From contig NZ_JAGIZA010000004.1 of the NCBI RefSeq assembly GCF_017813365.1, positions 1-64,000 on the forward strand: 64,000 nucleotides of DNA. Direction: 5' to 3'. Positions 1 through 9,431 of the stretch are shown here, one piece after another. Positions within the stretch are counted from its first letter, which is position 1. Each line of letters starts with the position of its first letter. Source of the DNA: Roseomonas indoligenes (GTDB lineage Bacteria; Pseudomonadota; Alphaproteobacteria; Acetobacterales; Acetobacteraceae). Position numbers and translations under genes: made by a program. The notes under the pieces were generated by a model, which had not been told where the DNA came from, ran no database searches, and was given only the letters and a program-made list of their open reading frames with translations.

Positions 1-1
1 G

Positions 2-247
2 AATGTCGCGCGCGGGTTCTCCAACCTGGGCGGCTGGGACAAGAGCGGCGGGGACTACGGGGCGCTCGGGCTGGCGACCCTGGCCGGGTTAGCTGACCTG
101 GGCATCCCCGGCGCGGCGGAAGCGCGGGAGAAGCTGGCAGCACTGAACCCGCCGTTCACCGACGCGGCGGCGAGTGCGCGGGATCCGCTGTTGAACGTGG
201 TGGCGAAGCCGGGCGGCGGGGTTGGGTTTGAGTGGACACCATTATGA
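2..247 (+). CDS. C-terminal end of an unidentified protein (cut by window start)
   Basis: An open frame enters from the left edge and ends at TGA 245-247, giving 81 residues. The visible part is rich in Gly, Ala and Leu, with a GGWDKSGGDYGALG stretch near its start and ending GVGFEWTP. I do not recognise a family and no catalytic motif is visible. Codon use is G/C-biased like the neighbours, so I treat it as the real end of a gene, but the frame could be accidental. Nothing recognisable lies between its stop and mscL (about 105 bases). Confidence 0.45.
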   Translation, partial: NVARGFSNLGGWDKSGGDYGALGLATLAGLADLGIPGAAEAREKLAALNPPFTDAAASARDPLLNVVAKPGGGVGFEWTPL

Positions 248-352
248 GGCCGCGCAATCCTGCTAGGTGCCGGTTGTGAGTGACCAAGCCTCCGCCTAAA
301 CCGGGTATGTGGCCGGGTATCGGAACAGAAGGGCGGGTGAAAGAGCCCGTAA

Positions 353-826
353 ATGCTGATGGAATTGCCGCCCCTACGCAAGCCGGGTTGGCTGGACGAG
401 TTCCGAGCCTTCATCGCCCGGGGCAACGTGATCGACCTCGCGGTCGGCGTGGTGATCGGGGCCGCCTTCACCGCGATCGTCAACAGCCTCGTCGAGGATC
501 TGCTGAACCCGATCATCGGCCTGCTGGTGGGTGGGATCGACTTCTCCAATCTTTTCGTCGTCATTTCCGGGGAGCGCGGGCCCTCACTTGCCGCCACGCG
601 GCAGTCCGGCGCGGCAGTGCTCGCCCTCGGCCAGTTCATCAACGCGGTCATCAAGTTCGTCATCGTCGCCTTCGCCGTCTTCTGGCTCGTGCGCCTGGTC
701 CGCAGGCTCTACACCGCGCCGGAGAAGGTTGCGGGCCCGACGCCGGAGCAGGTCCTGCTGCGGGAAATCCGGGATGAGCTGCGCGCCGCGAGGGGTGGGC
801 AGCCCGTGGGGCCGGACGCTCCCTGA
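353..826 (+). CDS. mscL: Large-conductance mechanosensitive channel MscL
   Basis: MscL is a homopentameric inner-membrane safety valve that opens under membrane tension and releases solutes on osmotic downshock. The 157-residue product has the family layout: an amphipathic N-terminal segment (about 11-23), the TM1 signature with NVIDLAVGVVIGAAF at about 25-39, a periplasmic loop containing SGERGPS (about 72-78), a second membrane helix at about 93-117, and a charged C-terminal bundle around 131-147 (PEQVLLREIRDEL). The start at 353 or the ATG at 359 are both possible. The gene is alone, followed by a convergent DUF445 gene 19 bases away. Confidence 0.95.
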   Translation: MLMELPPLRKPGWLDEFRAFIARGNVIDLAVGVVIGAAFTAIVNSLVEDLLNPIIGLLVGGIDFSNLFVVISGERGPSLAATRQSGAAVLALGQFINAVIKFVIVAFAVFWLVRLVRRLYTAPEKVAGPTPEQVLLREIRDELRAARGGQPVGPDAP

Positions 827-845
827 GCCAGCCCCGCCGCCCGGG

Positions 846-2156
846 CTAGAAGGCCACCCGGCCGAAGATGGCGTGCAGCAGGGCGAAGAGCACCCCGCCC
901 GCCAGCGCACCCACCACTGTGCCGTTGATCCGCACGTATTGCAGGTCCCGCCCCACCCGCAGCTCGATCTTGTCCACCACCGTCTCGGTATCCCATCCCG
1001 CAACGACCTCCGCGATGAAGCCGGAGATGCGGCCCTGGGCGGCCGGCAAGACGGTGAGCAGGGTGGTCTCGATGAAGCGGTCCACGCGGGCTCGGGCAGC
1101 GGGGTCGGCCTCCAGCAGGTCGCCGAGGTTGGCGAGCGTTCCAGCAATGAGGGAAACCGTCCGCCCCTCCGGCCGGGACGCGTCCGCCTCCAGCGCGCCG
1201 CGCAGACGGGACCAGGCGTCCATCAACCAGGCGGCCACGGCGGGGTGGGCCAGGGCGCCACGCAGGGCTGCCCCGATCGCTTCGGCCCGCGCCGGATCGT
1301 TCTCCAGCCGATCGATCTCCGCTTCCACCCAGGCATCGAAGGCGGCGCGCAGGTCGCTGTCGCCTGGCTCCATCTTCTCCAACTCGGCATTCAGCGCCGA
1401 GAGGACGCGGCGGGCTACGGCCCCGCCGGCGACCCACCCCACCAGCGCACCGCCTTCCGCCCGGACGCGCTCCGCGACGGCGCTTTTCAGGCTGTCCTGC
1501 TTCGCCGCGACCAGGACCTTGATCTGGGTGAGGGCAAGGCCGAACACCTCCTGGTGGCGCCCGCCCTGGACCAGCAGGCGCAGCGCGCGCGCCACCATCC
1601 GCGCGGCCGCGGGGCCGGAGACCATGCGGGGGAGCAGTCGCAGCAGCAACCGGCGGGCGCGCCCGTCCTCCAGGCTGCGGAGAATCCGGGGCAGGGAGGC
1701 CGCGAGGGCCTCTGCGGCGGGGCGCACGCTCTCGGGGTCCGAGAGGAAGCGGCGGAGCAGGGCGGGGGCGTCGATCCGCCCGGACACGCGGCGCACCTCC
1801 GTTTCCGTCAGCACGTGGTTCGCCACGAAGCGGCCGAGGCCCTGGCCTAGCCGTGCCTTCTGGGTGGGGATGATGGCTGTATGCGGGATGGGCAGGCCCA
1901 GCGGGTGCCGGAACAGGGCCGTGACCGCGAACCAGTCCGCCAGCCCGCCAACCAGGCCGGCCTTGGCTGAGGCCTGCAGGAGATCGGTCCAGTAGCCCGG
2001 CGGCAGGGCGTAGGAGCCGAGGGTGACGCCCGCCATTCCGGCCAGGAGGCCAGTGGCCAGGGACTTGTGGCGGGAGAGGCGGGCGCGGAGTTCCGCCTCA
2101 TCGGTGGCAAGGCGGGGTTTGCCGGGGAGCAGGGCAGGCGGGGGGGACATGTCCAT
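846..2156 (-). CDS. DUF445 family membrane protein (YjiN-like)
   Basis: The 436-residue protein belongs to the DUF445/YjiN family of uncharacterised inner-membrane proteins. After a proline-rich N-terminus there are two hydrophobic segments (about 33-55 and 61-85) with GLVGGLADWFAVTALFRHPLG, the family signature, then NHVLTETEV and a long alpha-helical middle region. A last hydrophobic helix lies at the C-terminus (about 413-435, ending LLHAIFGRVAF). The role is unknown. It is divergent from the Zur-box operon, sharing a 92-base intergenic region, but nothing else ties it to metal transport. Two ATGs (2156 and 2150) are near the start; neither has a strong ribosome site. Confidence 0.85.
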   Translation of the reverse strand: MDMSPPPALLPGKPRLATDEAELRARLSRHKSLATGLLAGMAGVTLGSYALPPGYWTDLLQASAKAGLVGGLADWFAVTALFRHPLGLPIPHTAIIPTQKARLGQGLGRFVANHVLTETEVRRVSGRIDAPALLRRFLSDPESVRPAAEALAASLPRILRSLEDGRARRLLLRLLPRMVSGPAAARMVARALRLLVQGGRHQEVFGLALTQIKVLVAAKQDSLKSAVAERVRAEGGALVGWVAGGAVARRVLSALNAELEKMEPGDSDLRAAFDAWVEAEIDRLENDPARAEAIGAALRGALAHPAVAAWLMDAWSRLRGALEADASRPEGRTVSLIAGTLANLGDLLEADPAARARVDRFIETTLLTVLPAAQGRISGFIAEVVAGWDTETVVDKIELRVGRDLQYVRINGTVVGALAGGVLFALLHAIFGRVAF

Positions 2157-2231
2157 CGTATCGGGGAGAGTGGCGATCAGCGCGCAGCTTCTCCAGGGCA
2201 GGGCCGTTGAAGCCTTCGTGGCCGAGCGGTA

Positions 2232-2246
2232 TGTTATGTCGTAACA
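2232..2246 (+). promoter_or_regulatory. Zur-type operator
   Basis: TGTTA-TGTCG-TAACA is a 5-bp perfect inverted repeat with a 5-base centre, in the form of Zur sites reported for alphaproteobacteria (TGTTAT-N3-ATAACA). It ends two bases before the ATG of the small membrane ORF that opens the metal ABC operon, so zinc-dependent repression of that operon is the natural inference. The site seems to overlap the start of the transcript or its 5' end. Confidence 0.7.
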
Positions 2247-2248
2247 GC

Positions 2249-2374
2249 ATGCGAGCCCTTCCCGCCTTCACCGATCCCCTGGCCCTCTCGGCCGGCGCCC
2301 TGCCCAGGCTCGGCTGGGCGGTGCTCGTCTCTGCGCTTCTCTGGGGGGCGGTGCTCTGGGCGATGGCGGCATGA
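2249..2374 (+). CDS. Small single-helix membrane peptide opening the metal ABC operon
   Basis: This 41-residue ORF starts immediately after the Zur-type box and its TGA overlaps the ATG of the ATPase gene (ATGA), suggesting translational coupling. The first 20 residues contain charged or polar positions; residues about 22-40 form one hydrophobic helix (WAVLVSALLWGAVLWAMAA). I see no metal-binding Cys or His. It could be a small membrane subunit or merely a translated leader. A recognisable ribosome site is lacking because the operator occupies that place, so a leaderless transcript is possible. Confidence 0.6.
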   Translation: MRALPAFTDPLALSAGALPRLGWAVLVSALLWGAVLWAMAA

Positions 2375-3099
2375 GCGGGGCGATCCGGCTGCGCGACGTC
2401 ACCCTGTCGCATGACCGCCACCCGGCGGTTCACCACATCTCCGGCGAGTTCGCGCCGGGAAGCCTGACGGCCATCGTCGGCCCGAACGGGGCAGGTAAGA
2501 CCACCCTTCTGCGCGCCATCGCCGGCCTGCATCCCGTGGACGAGGGCCGGATCGAGCGGCCCGCCCGCATCGCGCTGCTGCCGCAGATGTCGGCGCTGGA
2601 CCGGGGCTTCCCGATCTCCTGCCTGGACGTGGCAATGCTCGGCCACTGGCGGCGCTGCGGGGCCTTCGGCGCCATCGCCCCCGCCGGGCGTGCGCAGGCG
2701 GAGGCGGCGCTGGAGGCGGTGGGGCTGGGCGGCCTCTCGCGTCGTCCTGTGGGCAGCCTCTCCGCCGGGCAGTTCCAGCGCCTTCTCTTCGCCAGGCTGC
2801 TGGTGCAGGACGCGCCGGTGATCCTGCTGGACGAGCCCTTCAACGCCGTGGACGCCCGCACCGCCGCCGACCTGCTGCGGCTGGTTCACCGATGGCACGG
2901 CCAGGGGCGCACGGTGGTCGCCGTTCTGCACGACCTGGAGCTGGTGCGCCGGGAGTTCCCGGAGACCCTGCTGCTCGCCCGCGACCCAGTGGCTTGGTGC
3001 GGCACGGAGGAGGCGCTGGCCGCCTCCAACCGCCTGCGCGCCCGGATGATGGCCGAGGGCTGGGACGAGGCCGCGGCGGCCTGCGACCGCGCGGCCTGA
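2371..3099 (+). CDS. Zinc/manganese-type ABC transporter, ATP-binding protein
   Basis: This is the ATPase of a metal (ZnuC/AztA-like) importer. The 242-residue protein has a Walker A motif GPNGAGKT at 37-44, a Q-loop around LLPQMSALD (69-77), the ABC signature LSAGQ near 130, Walker B VILLDEPF near 150, a D-loop NAVDAR and a switch His in AVLHDLE. It overlaps the preceding peptide gene and is followed 4 bases later by the permease gene. The Zur-type box upstream points to zinc rather than manganese. No periplasmic metal-binding protein gene follows, so that component must be elsewhere. Confidence 0.88.
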   Translation: MSGAIRLRDVTLSHDRHPAVHHISGEFAPGSLTAIVGPNGAGKTTLLRAIAGLHPVDEGRIERPARIALLPQMSALDRGFPISCLDVAMLGHWRRCGAFGAIAPAGRAQAEAALEAVGLGGLSRRPVGSLSAGQFQRLLFARLLVQDAPVILLDEPFNAVDARTAADLLRLVHRWHGQGRTVVAVLHDLELVRREFPETLLLARDPVAWCGTEEALAASNRLRARMMAEGWDEAAAACDRAA

Positions 3100-3103
3100 C
3101 CTC

Positions 3104-3973
3104 TTGCTTTACGACCTACTGATCGGTCCCTTCGCCGAGTTCGGCTTTCTCCGGCGCGCCCTGGTCGGTTGCCTGGCCCTCTCGGTCGCCGCGCCGCCGC
3201 TGGGGGTGTTCCTGATGCTCCGGCGGATGAGTCTGACGGCGGACGTGCTGGCCCATGGCATCCTGCCCGGGGTGGCGGCGGGCTTCATTCTGGCAGGACT
3301 CTCCGTCACGGCGATGTCGGCCGGCGGGCTGGTGGCGGGGCTGGCGGTCACGCTCGGGGCCGGCGCCATCTCCCGCGCCACGGGCGGGCGGGAGGATTCG
3401 GCGCTGGCCGCGCTTTATCTTGTCGCGCTGGCGCTGGGCGTTACCATGGTCTCGGCCTCGGCGGGCTCGGTGGAGCTGACGCACCTTCTCTTCGGCAGTG
3501 TATTGGGCGTGGACGACCCGGCTCTGTTCATGATGGCGGGCGTGGCCACGCTGACGCTGCTGGCCCTCTCCCTCGCCTGGCGCCCGCTGGTGCTGGAGTG
3601 CTTCGACCCTTCCTTCGCCGTGGCGGAAGGTGCCCGCGGCGGAACCTGGCACCTGCTTTTCATGGCGCTGGTGGTGCTGAACGTGCTGGCCGCGTTTCAG
3701 GCGCTGGGCACGATGATGGCAGTGGGCCTGATGATGCTGCCCGCCGTGGCGGGCCGGCACTGGACGCGGAGCGTGGGCGGCATGGCCTATGCCGCCTGCG
3801 GCATCGCCTTCCTCGCATCCTTCGCCGGCATCCTCGTCTCCTACCACCTGGACGTGCCGACCGGGCCGGCGGTGGTGCTCTCGGCGGGGCTGGCCTGGGC
3901 CATCTCCGTGCTGGCCGGTCCGGTGGACGGGGTCCTGGCACGGCTGCTGCGCCGGCGGCATCTGGCCGGTTAA
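3104..3973 (+). CDS. Zinc/manganese-type ABC transporter, permease
   Basis: A 289-residue inner-membrane permease of the ABC-3 (ZnuB/AztB) family. About eight hydrophobic segments are visible, with family hallmarks: RRMSLTADVLAHGILPGVA near 41-59 (the usual SDALSHA-like region appears here as TADVLAHG) and a C-terminal half containing QALGTMMAVGLMMLPAVAG (about 198-216). Translation has to begin at TTG 3104, since no ATG or GTG is placed suitably; this is only 5 bases past the ATPase stop. It would pair with the upstream ATPase. The operon ends here, facing a convergent UPF0114 gene. Confidence 0.88.
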   Translation: MLYDLLIGPFAEFGFLRRALVGCLALSVAAPPLGVFLMLRRMSLTADVLAHGILPGVAAGFILAGLSVTAMSAGGLVAGLAVTLGAGAISRATGGREDSALAALYLVALALGVTMVSASAGSVELTHLLFGSVLGVDDPALFMMAGVATLTLLALSLAWRPLVLECFDPSFAVAEGARGGTWHLLFMALVVLNVLAAFQALGTMMAVGLMMLPAVAGRHWTRSVGGMAYAACGIAFLASFAGILVSYHLDVPTGPAVVLSAGLAWAISVLAGPVDGVLARLLRRRHLAG

Positions 3974-4013
3974 GGGGCTGATTGAGCGGCCGGGTCGCGG
4001 TCGGGCGGGGCGA

Positions 4014-4604
4014 TCAGGCCTCGGCATCGCCGGGGCCGGTCTCCCGCCGCCGGGGGTGGCCGGGCGGCGCGCCCTCCTTCTGCCCCGTCGGCACCTCGGC
4101 GCGCGGCTTGCCCTCCGAGGTTCCCTCCAGCCGGTCGGCAATGGCGAGGACGAGCACCGCGGCCAGGAAGGCGCCGTGGATGGCGATGGCCCACCAGAGC
4201 ACCCGGTCCTCCGTCTCCCGGATATCCAGGAAAAGCTGGAGGAGGTTGATCCCGGAGATCGCGACCAGCGCGGTGGCCAGCTTAATCTTCAGGTTCCCGG
4301 GATCGACCTTCGCGACCCAGCTCATGTTCTCCTGCTCCGCCTGGGTCTTCAGGCGGGAGACGAGCGTGTCCCAGGAGGAGAGGGCAACGGTGACGATGAG
4401 AGCCGCCACCAGGGCGGAATCGAGCAGGTAGAGGATGGCGAGCAGGTTGTCGTGGTCTTCGGAGACGAGGACCTTGGACGCGAAGTCCCAGACCTTCTTC
4501 ACGAAGGCGGCGGCATAGGCGGCGAGGGCCGCGACCAGCCCGATATAGAAGGCTGCCAGCACGAATCGGCTCGCCAGGATGACTCGGTTCAGCAGCTCGC
4601 CCAT
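4014..4604 (-). CDS. UPF0114 (YqhA) family membrane protein
   Basis: The 196-residue product has the YqhA/UPF0114 pattern: an N-terminal SRFVLAAFYIGLVAALAAYA helix (from about residue 12), the segment LLAILYLLDSALVAALIVTVALSSWDTLVSRL, then WVAKVDPGNLKIKLATALVAISGINLLQLF and a last helix before a charged proline-rich tail. The family is of uncertain function. The ATG at 4604 was chosen because the family starts here; the frame stays open much farther upstream, but that extension is antisense to other genes. It is divergent from the next small gene. Confidence 0.85.
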   Translation of the reverse strand: MGELLNRVILASRFVLAAFYIGLVAALAAYAAAFVKKVWDFASKVLVSEDHDNLLAILYLLDSALVAALIVTVALSSWDTLVSRLKTQAEQENMSWVAKVDPGNLKIKLATALVAISGINLLQLFLDIRETEDRVLWWAIAIHGAFLAAVLVLAIADRLEGTSEGKPRAEVPTGQKEGAPPGHPRRRETGPGDAEA

Positions 4605-4712
4605 GTGCCGTGCTGGCACGCGCTCCCTGGCAAGGCAACGAGGGGCAGGCACAGGACCGGCATCGTCCGGGCCTCCCCTGCGTTCCCATCCGTGTTGTGC
4701 GGGGACAAGACC

Positions 4713-4931
4713 ATGGCGACGAAGTGGGACAGCATGCTGGAGCGGGCAGCGCAGTCGCGGGGGACGGTGGCGATCCTCTGCGGCGAGGGCGACAAGGAGG
4801 AGGTGGCAGCGGCCGCGCGGGCCGTCGGTGCCCGCCACGGGCTCACCCCGCAGATCGATCGTCAGCCCGCCGACGGCGTTCGGGTGGGCTATCGCGACGA
4901 GAGCAGCGTCGAGGATTCCCCGCTGGTCTGA
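4713..4931 (+). CDS. Small hypothetical protein (72 residues)
   Basis: A short soluble protein with a G/C-rich third position pattern and ATG start. Its middle (GTVAILCGEGDKEEVAAAARAVGARHGL) looks like a small alpha/beta fold; there is no signal peptide or membrane segment and no motif I can assign. It lies between the divergent UPF0114 gene and the RidA-like gene with an 81-base gap to the latter, so it may be co-transcribed with it. Real coding is likely but not certain. Confidence 0.55.
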   Translation: MATKWDSMLERAAQSRGTVAILCGEGDKEEVAAAARAVGARHGLTPQIDRQPADGVRVGYRDESSVEDSPLV

Positions 4932-5012
4932 CGCCACCCTGGCGAGGCCGGCCACCTTGCCCGTTGGGTGGGCCGTGCCACCTTGCCGTCCCGAACAATC
5001 GAGGAGATTCGC

Positions 5013-5363
5013 ATGGATATTCGCCGGCTGGCCGAGGAGGAGCGCCTGAGCGGTGCCGTCGTCTCCGGCGGCTTCATCTTCCTGGCCGGGCAGGTGGCGG
5101 ATAACGCCACGCTGGATGCGGAAGGACAGACCGCCGACATCCTGGCCCAGATCGACGCCCTGCTGGCGGAGGCTGGCACGGACAAGCGCGCGCTGCTGCA
5201 AGTGCAGGTGATCCTGGCCGATATCACCGATGCCCCGGCCATGAACCGCGCCTGGGACGCCTGGCTGGACCGCTCCGCCAAGCCGGCGCGGATGACGATC
5301 CAGGCCCCGCTGGTGAACCCGGCCTGGAAGGTGGAGATCACCGGCGTCGCCCGCGCACCATGA
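5013..5363 (+). CDS. RidA (YjgF/YER057c) family protein
   Basis: RidA-type proteins are small trimeric enzymes that hydrolyse reactive enamines or imines formed by PLP enzymes. The 116-residue product has the fold landmarks: GGFIFLAGQVADN near residue 20-32, a QIDALLAEAGTDK segment, VQVILADITDAPAMNRAWDAWL in the middle, and PARMTIQAPLVNPAWKVEITGVA at the end. The usual catalytic-site Arg is seen in ARMTIQA. The ATG at 5013, 6 bases after GAGGAG, is preferred to an in-frame GTG 15 codons upstream. It is 10 bases before the channel gene, probably one transcript. Confidence 0.85.
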   Translation: MDIRRLAEEERLSGAVVSGGFIFLAGQVADNATLDAEGQTADILAQIDALLAEAGTDKRALLQVQVILADITDAPAMNRAWDAWLDRSAKPARMTIQAPLVNPAWKVEITGVARAP

Positions 5364-5373
5364 CGGTCCGCGC

Positions 5374-6303
5374 GTGAAGATCGCGGCCGAGGGCAGCTGG
5401 GGCCGCCCCTTTCTCGCCACCATGGGGCTGGCGGCGCTCGTCGCGGCCGGGGTGGGGGATGGCGGCGCCTGGTTCTCCCTCACCGTGCTGGCCGCGGCGG
5501 GGCTGGGCTTCGGGGTGCTTTTCCGCCTGTTCCCGCGCGGGCTGGACTTCGCCCTCGGCGCGGGGATCGGCTTCGCGACCTACGCCGCGCTCTTCACCGT
5601 CATCGGCCGCTCCGCCTTCCCTGACGCGTCGGATACCGCGGTGGGGGCGGCCTTCCTGCTGCCGGTGCTGGCGTTCCTGCTGGCCGTGATCCGCCGCCGG
5701 AACCGGCTGCGCCGGATCGTGGAGGGCGGCGAGACGCCAGACGAGCTCCACCTGCGCCGGATCGGGCGGGTGCTGCTGCTGCTCGCGCTCATTGCCGTTG
5801 CCAGCCTTTCCCTTCCGGCCAACCGGCTCGGGCCGGGCTGGCAGGATGCCGCCATGATCGGCGGTTCGGCCGTGATCGGCGGGCTGACCGCCCGCGCGGT
5901 ACGGGAACTCGTTCGCCTGCTGGTGGACATGGCGCAGCTGATGGATGCGCTGAACGGAAGGGCGAAGGCGCTGGTGGTGCCGATCGCCGCCTACGCCGCC
6001 CTGTTTTCCCTGATCACCATCGTCTTCGCCTGCTTGTTCCGCGTCGCCGAGGGCCTGTCCCGGCACCCGCTGTTTTCGGGGCCGCAGGGACCCATCCGGC
6101 TCGGCTTCCGGGATGCCCTTCACTTCAGCGTCGTGACCATCTCCACGGTCGGGTACGGCGACATCTGGCCGACCGACGACGGGGCGCGGCTGCTGGCCGC
6201 GGTGGAGGTGCTGGCAGGGCAGATCCTCCTGCTTTTCGGCTTCTACGAGATCACGCGGGACCGCCTCTCCGACAACCGGAACGGGGAGGACAAGGAGGGA
6301 TAG
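5374..6303 (+). CDS. Potassium-channel-like membrane protein
   Basis: A 309-residue membrane protein whose C-terminal part is a two-helix K+ channel pore: a helix at about 203-222, a pore loop with selectivity filter TVGYGD at 258-263, and a closing helix at about 274-292. The N-terminal part carries about four to five additional hydrophobic segments (14-50, 58-80, 88-106, 131-147, 157-172), making it longer than a bare KcsA-type pore; it has no S4-like arginine ladder that I can see and no cytosolic RCK domain. Translation starts at GTG 5374, close behind the RidA gene. Function as a K+ channel is inferred from the filter. Confidence 0.82.
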   Translation: MKIAAEGSWGRPFLATMGLAALVAAGVGDGGAWFSLTVLAAAGLGFGVLFRLFPRGLDFALGAGIGFATYAALFTVIGRSAFPDASDTAVGAAFLLPVLAFLLAVIRRRNRLRRIVEGGETPDELHLRRIGRVLLLLALIAVASLSLPANRLGPGWQDAAMIGGSAVIGGLTARAVRELVRLLVDMAQLMDALNGRAKALVVPIAAYAALFSLITIVFACLFRVAEGLSRHPLFSGPQGPIRLGFRDALHFSVVTISTVGYGDIWPTDDGARLLAAVEVLAGQILLLFGFYEITRDRLSDNRNGEDKEG

Positions 6304-6400
6304 GGGCTGGACAGCCGCCCGCCCACCGCCGCATTTGCGTCCCCGTTTCGCCGCCGCTTGGTTCTAGGCGGTGCGCCCTGCGGGACGACGGAGGTTGGGC

Positions 6401-7402
6401 ATGGAAGGGAGCTGGCGCGGAAGGCGCGTGCTCGTCACGGGCGGCGCGGGCTTCCTCGGTTCGGCGCTGTGCCACGCCCTGGGCGCGGCGGGGGCGGAGG
6501 TGGTGGCGCTGGACGCGCTGCTGCCCGGCACCGGCGCAAGGCGGGCTAATCTGGAGGGCAGCGGCGTCCGCCTGGCGGAGGGCGACCTGCGCGACATCGA
6601 GCTGGACGGGCTGGCCGAGGGCCTGGACGTGCTGTTCAACATGGCCGGGCAGACCAGCCATGCCGGAAGCATGGCCGACCCTTTCACCGACCTGGCCATC
6701 AACGGCCACGCGCAGCTGCGGCTGATCGCGGCCTTGCGGCGCGGTTCACCGCGCGCGCGGGTGGTGCATGCCTCCACCCGGCAGTTCTACGGGCGCCCGC
6801 AGATGCTGCCCGTGCCGGAAAGTCATCCCATCGTGCCGCCGGATGCCAATGGCATCTCCAAGTTCGCGGCCGAGCAGTACTGGCTCCTCGAGACCCGGGT
6901 GCACCGTCGCCCGGTGGCGGCGCTGCGCCTTACCAACTGCTACGGCCCGCGGATGCGGGTGATGGATGCGCGGCAGACCTTCCTGGGCATCTGGGTGCGG
7001 CGGGTGCTCGAGGGCGAGCCTTTCGAGGTCTGGGGCGGGGCGCAGCTGCGCGACTTCTCCTACGCCGACGACGTGGTGGCCGCCTTCATGGCCGTGGCGG
7101 AGGCGCTGGAGAGCCGCCCGGAGGAGGTCGCGGGCCGCGCCTTCAACATCGGCGGAGACGCGCCGATCAGCCTGCAGGCCCTGGGCGACGCGATGGTGAC
7201 CGCGGCGGGGGAGGGGCGCTACGTATTGCGCGATTTCCCGGCCGAGCGCGCCTCCATCGACATCGGATCCTATCACGCCGATGACCGCGCCTTCCGCGCC
7301 CTGACGGGCTGGGCCCCGAGCGTTCCCCTGGCGCAGGGGTTGCGCCGCACGGTGGACTGGTTCCGCCCCCGCCTCTCCGACTATCTCTCCGACGCCAGCT
7401 GA
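6401..7402 (+). CDS. NAD-dependent sugar epimerase/dehydratase, extended SDR
   Basis: An extended short-chain dehydrogenase acting on nucleotide sugars. The 333-residue protein has the NAD-binding GGAGFLG at 14-20, FNMAGQTSH near 79-87 and LRLTNCYGPRMR downstream. The active-site YxxxK is altered: the Tyr position is Asn150 (NGISK, K154). This Asn form occurs, to my memory, in a distinct epimerase subgroup that also shares DARQTFLGIW and FEVWGGAQLRDFSY. The start at ATG 6401 follows GGAGG; a GTG 30 bases upstream lacks support. The gene is 10 bases before the DegT aminotransferase, so the two probably act together in making an amino sugar. Confidence 0.85.
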   Translation: MEGSWRGRRVLVTGGAGFLGSALCHALGAAGAEVVALDALLPGTGARRANLEGSGVRLAEGDLRDIELDGLAEGLDVLFNMAGQTSHAGSMADPFTDLAINGHAQLRLIAALRRGSPRARVVHASTRQFYGRPQMLPVPESHPIVPPDANGISKFAAEQYWLLETRVHRRPVAALRLTNCYGPRMRVMDARQTFLGIWVRRVLEGEPFEVWGGAQLRDFSYADDVVAAFMAVAEALESRPEEVAGRAFNIGGDAPISLQALGDAMVTAAGEGRYVLRDFPAERASIDIGSYHADDRAFRALTGWAPSVPLAQGLRRTVDWFRPRLSDYLSDAS

Positions 7403-7412
7403 GGACCGCCCC

Positions 7413-8561
<1,149 letters not shown>

Positions 8562-8565
8562 CCCG

Positions 8566-9309
8566 TCAGCCGAAGCCGCGCGCGATGAGCTGGGCGCCGA
8601 GGGCCAGGAGCCCGAAGTAGAACCAGCGGCGGAAGGTCTCCGGGCTGATCCGCTTCCGCGCGGCGTTGCCGAGCATCATCCCGATGCTGGCGGGGATAAG
8701 GCAGAGCGCGGAGGCGCCCGCCAGCCCGCCGCTATAGACGCCGGCCTGCCCGAGCGCGCTGGCGAGGCCGAACATGGTGACGGTGAAGGCAAGGCCGAGC
8801 GCCTGCACCATCTCGTCCCGCGGCAGGCCAAGCGCGCCGAGATAGGGCGCGACGGGAATCACGGAGACCCCGGTGGCCCCGGTGACGATCCCCGTGGCGG
8901 CGCCCGCCAGGGGGCCGGCCCAGGCCTCATGCTGCGGCGGCAGGCGCGGGAAGGGGCGGGGGCGCAGGCCGATCGCCGCGTTCACGATCAGCGCCGCGCC
9001 CAGCCCCGCGAGGGCGATGCGCGGGTTGCCCCCGGTGAGCAGGCCGGAGGACAGCCAGGTGCAGACAGCCGCCGCCAGGAGCATCGGCCAAAGGCGCCGC
9101 AGCAGCGGGCCCAGCCCTGGCCCTGTAGCCATCTGCCAGACGTTGGTGACGATGGTGGGGAAGAGCAGCAGCGCCGCGGCCTGCGCCGGCGGGATGGCCG
9201 AACCGAGCACCCCCATGGCGACGGTGGGCAGCCCCAGCCCGATCACGCCTTTCACGAAGCCCGCCAGGGTGAATGTGACCGCGGCGACGGCGATCAGCGT
9301 GATGTCCAA
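8566..9309 (-). CDS. TSUP (TauE/SafE) family membrane transporter
   Basis: A 247-residue membrane protein of the sulfite-exporter TauE/SafE family with about eight hydrophobic helices. The two repeat halves are visible: AGFVKGVIGLGLPTVAMGVL (about 17-36) and GAATGIVTGATGVSVIPVAPYL (about 136-157), the glycine-rich loops typical of this family. Translation begins at TTG 9309, with GGGAGAG six bases upstream on the minus strand. The substrate is unknown. The gene is divergent from an ArsR-type regulator 122 bases away, which makes that regulator a candidate controller. Confidence 0.87.
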   Translation of the reverse strand: MDITLIAVAAVTFTLAGFVKGVIGLGLPTVAMGVLGSAIPPAQAAALLLFPTIVTNVWQMATGPGLGPLLRRLWPMLLAAAVCTWLSSGLLTGGNPRIALAGLGAALIVNAAIGLRPRPFPRLPPQHEAWAGPLAGAATGIVTGATGVSVIPVAPYLGALGLPRDEMVQALGLAFTVTMFGLASALGQAGVYSGGLAGASALCLIPASIGMMLGNAARKRISPETFRRWFYFGLLALGAQLIARGFG

Positions 9310-9431
9310 AGCGTCTCTCCCGTGCAGCGCCCCGTCATGCTGCGCCGGGGCGCCGCGGGATGCTTCGGTGGCGCCCGTAGCATGGGGCGGGCGGGGGAGG
9401 TATCCGGCAGGGGAACGATCGGGGACGTGCC

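Noticed and set aside
531-1850. Long plus-strand open frame (439 codons) across mscL and the DUF445 gene
   Set aside because: It runs out of frame through mscL and antisense to DUF445, both with clear family motifs. Long open frames on the other strand are expected in G+C-rich DNA.
3116-4141. 341-codon minus-strand frame opposite the metal permease
   Set aside because: Antisense to a recognised ABC-3 permease; composition is Gln/His/Arg-rich noise.
4602-4620. Short GTGCC/GGCAC inverted repeat before the UPF0114 gene as operator
   Set aside because: Only five base pairs with a five-base loop, overlapping the start codon region; such repeats are common by chance in this composition.
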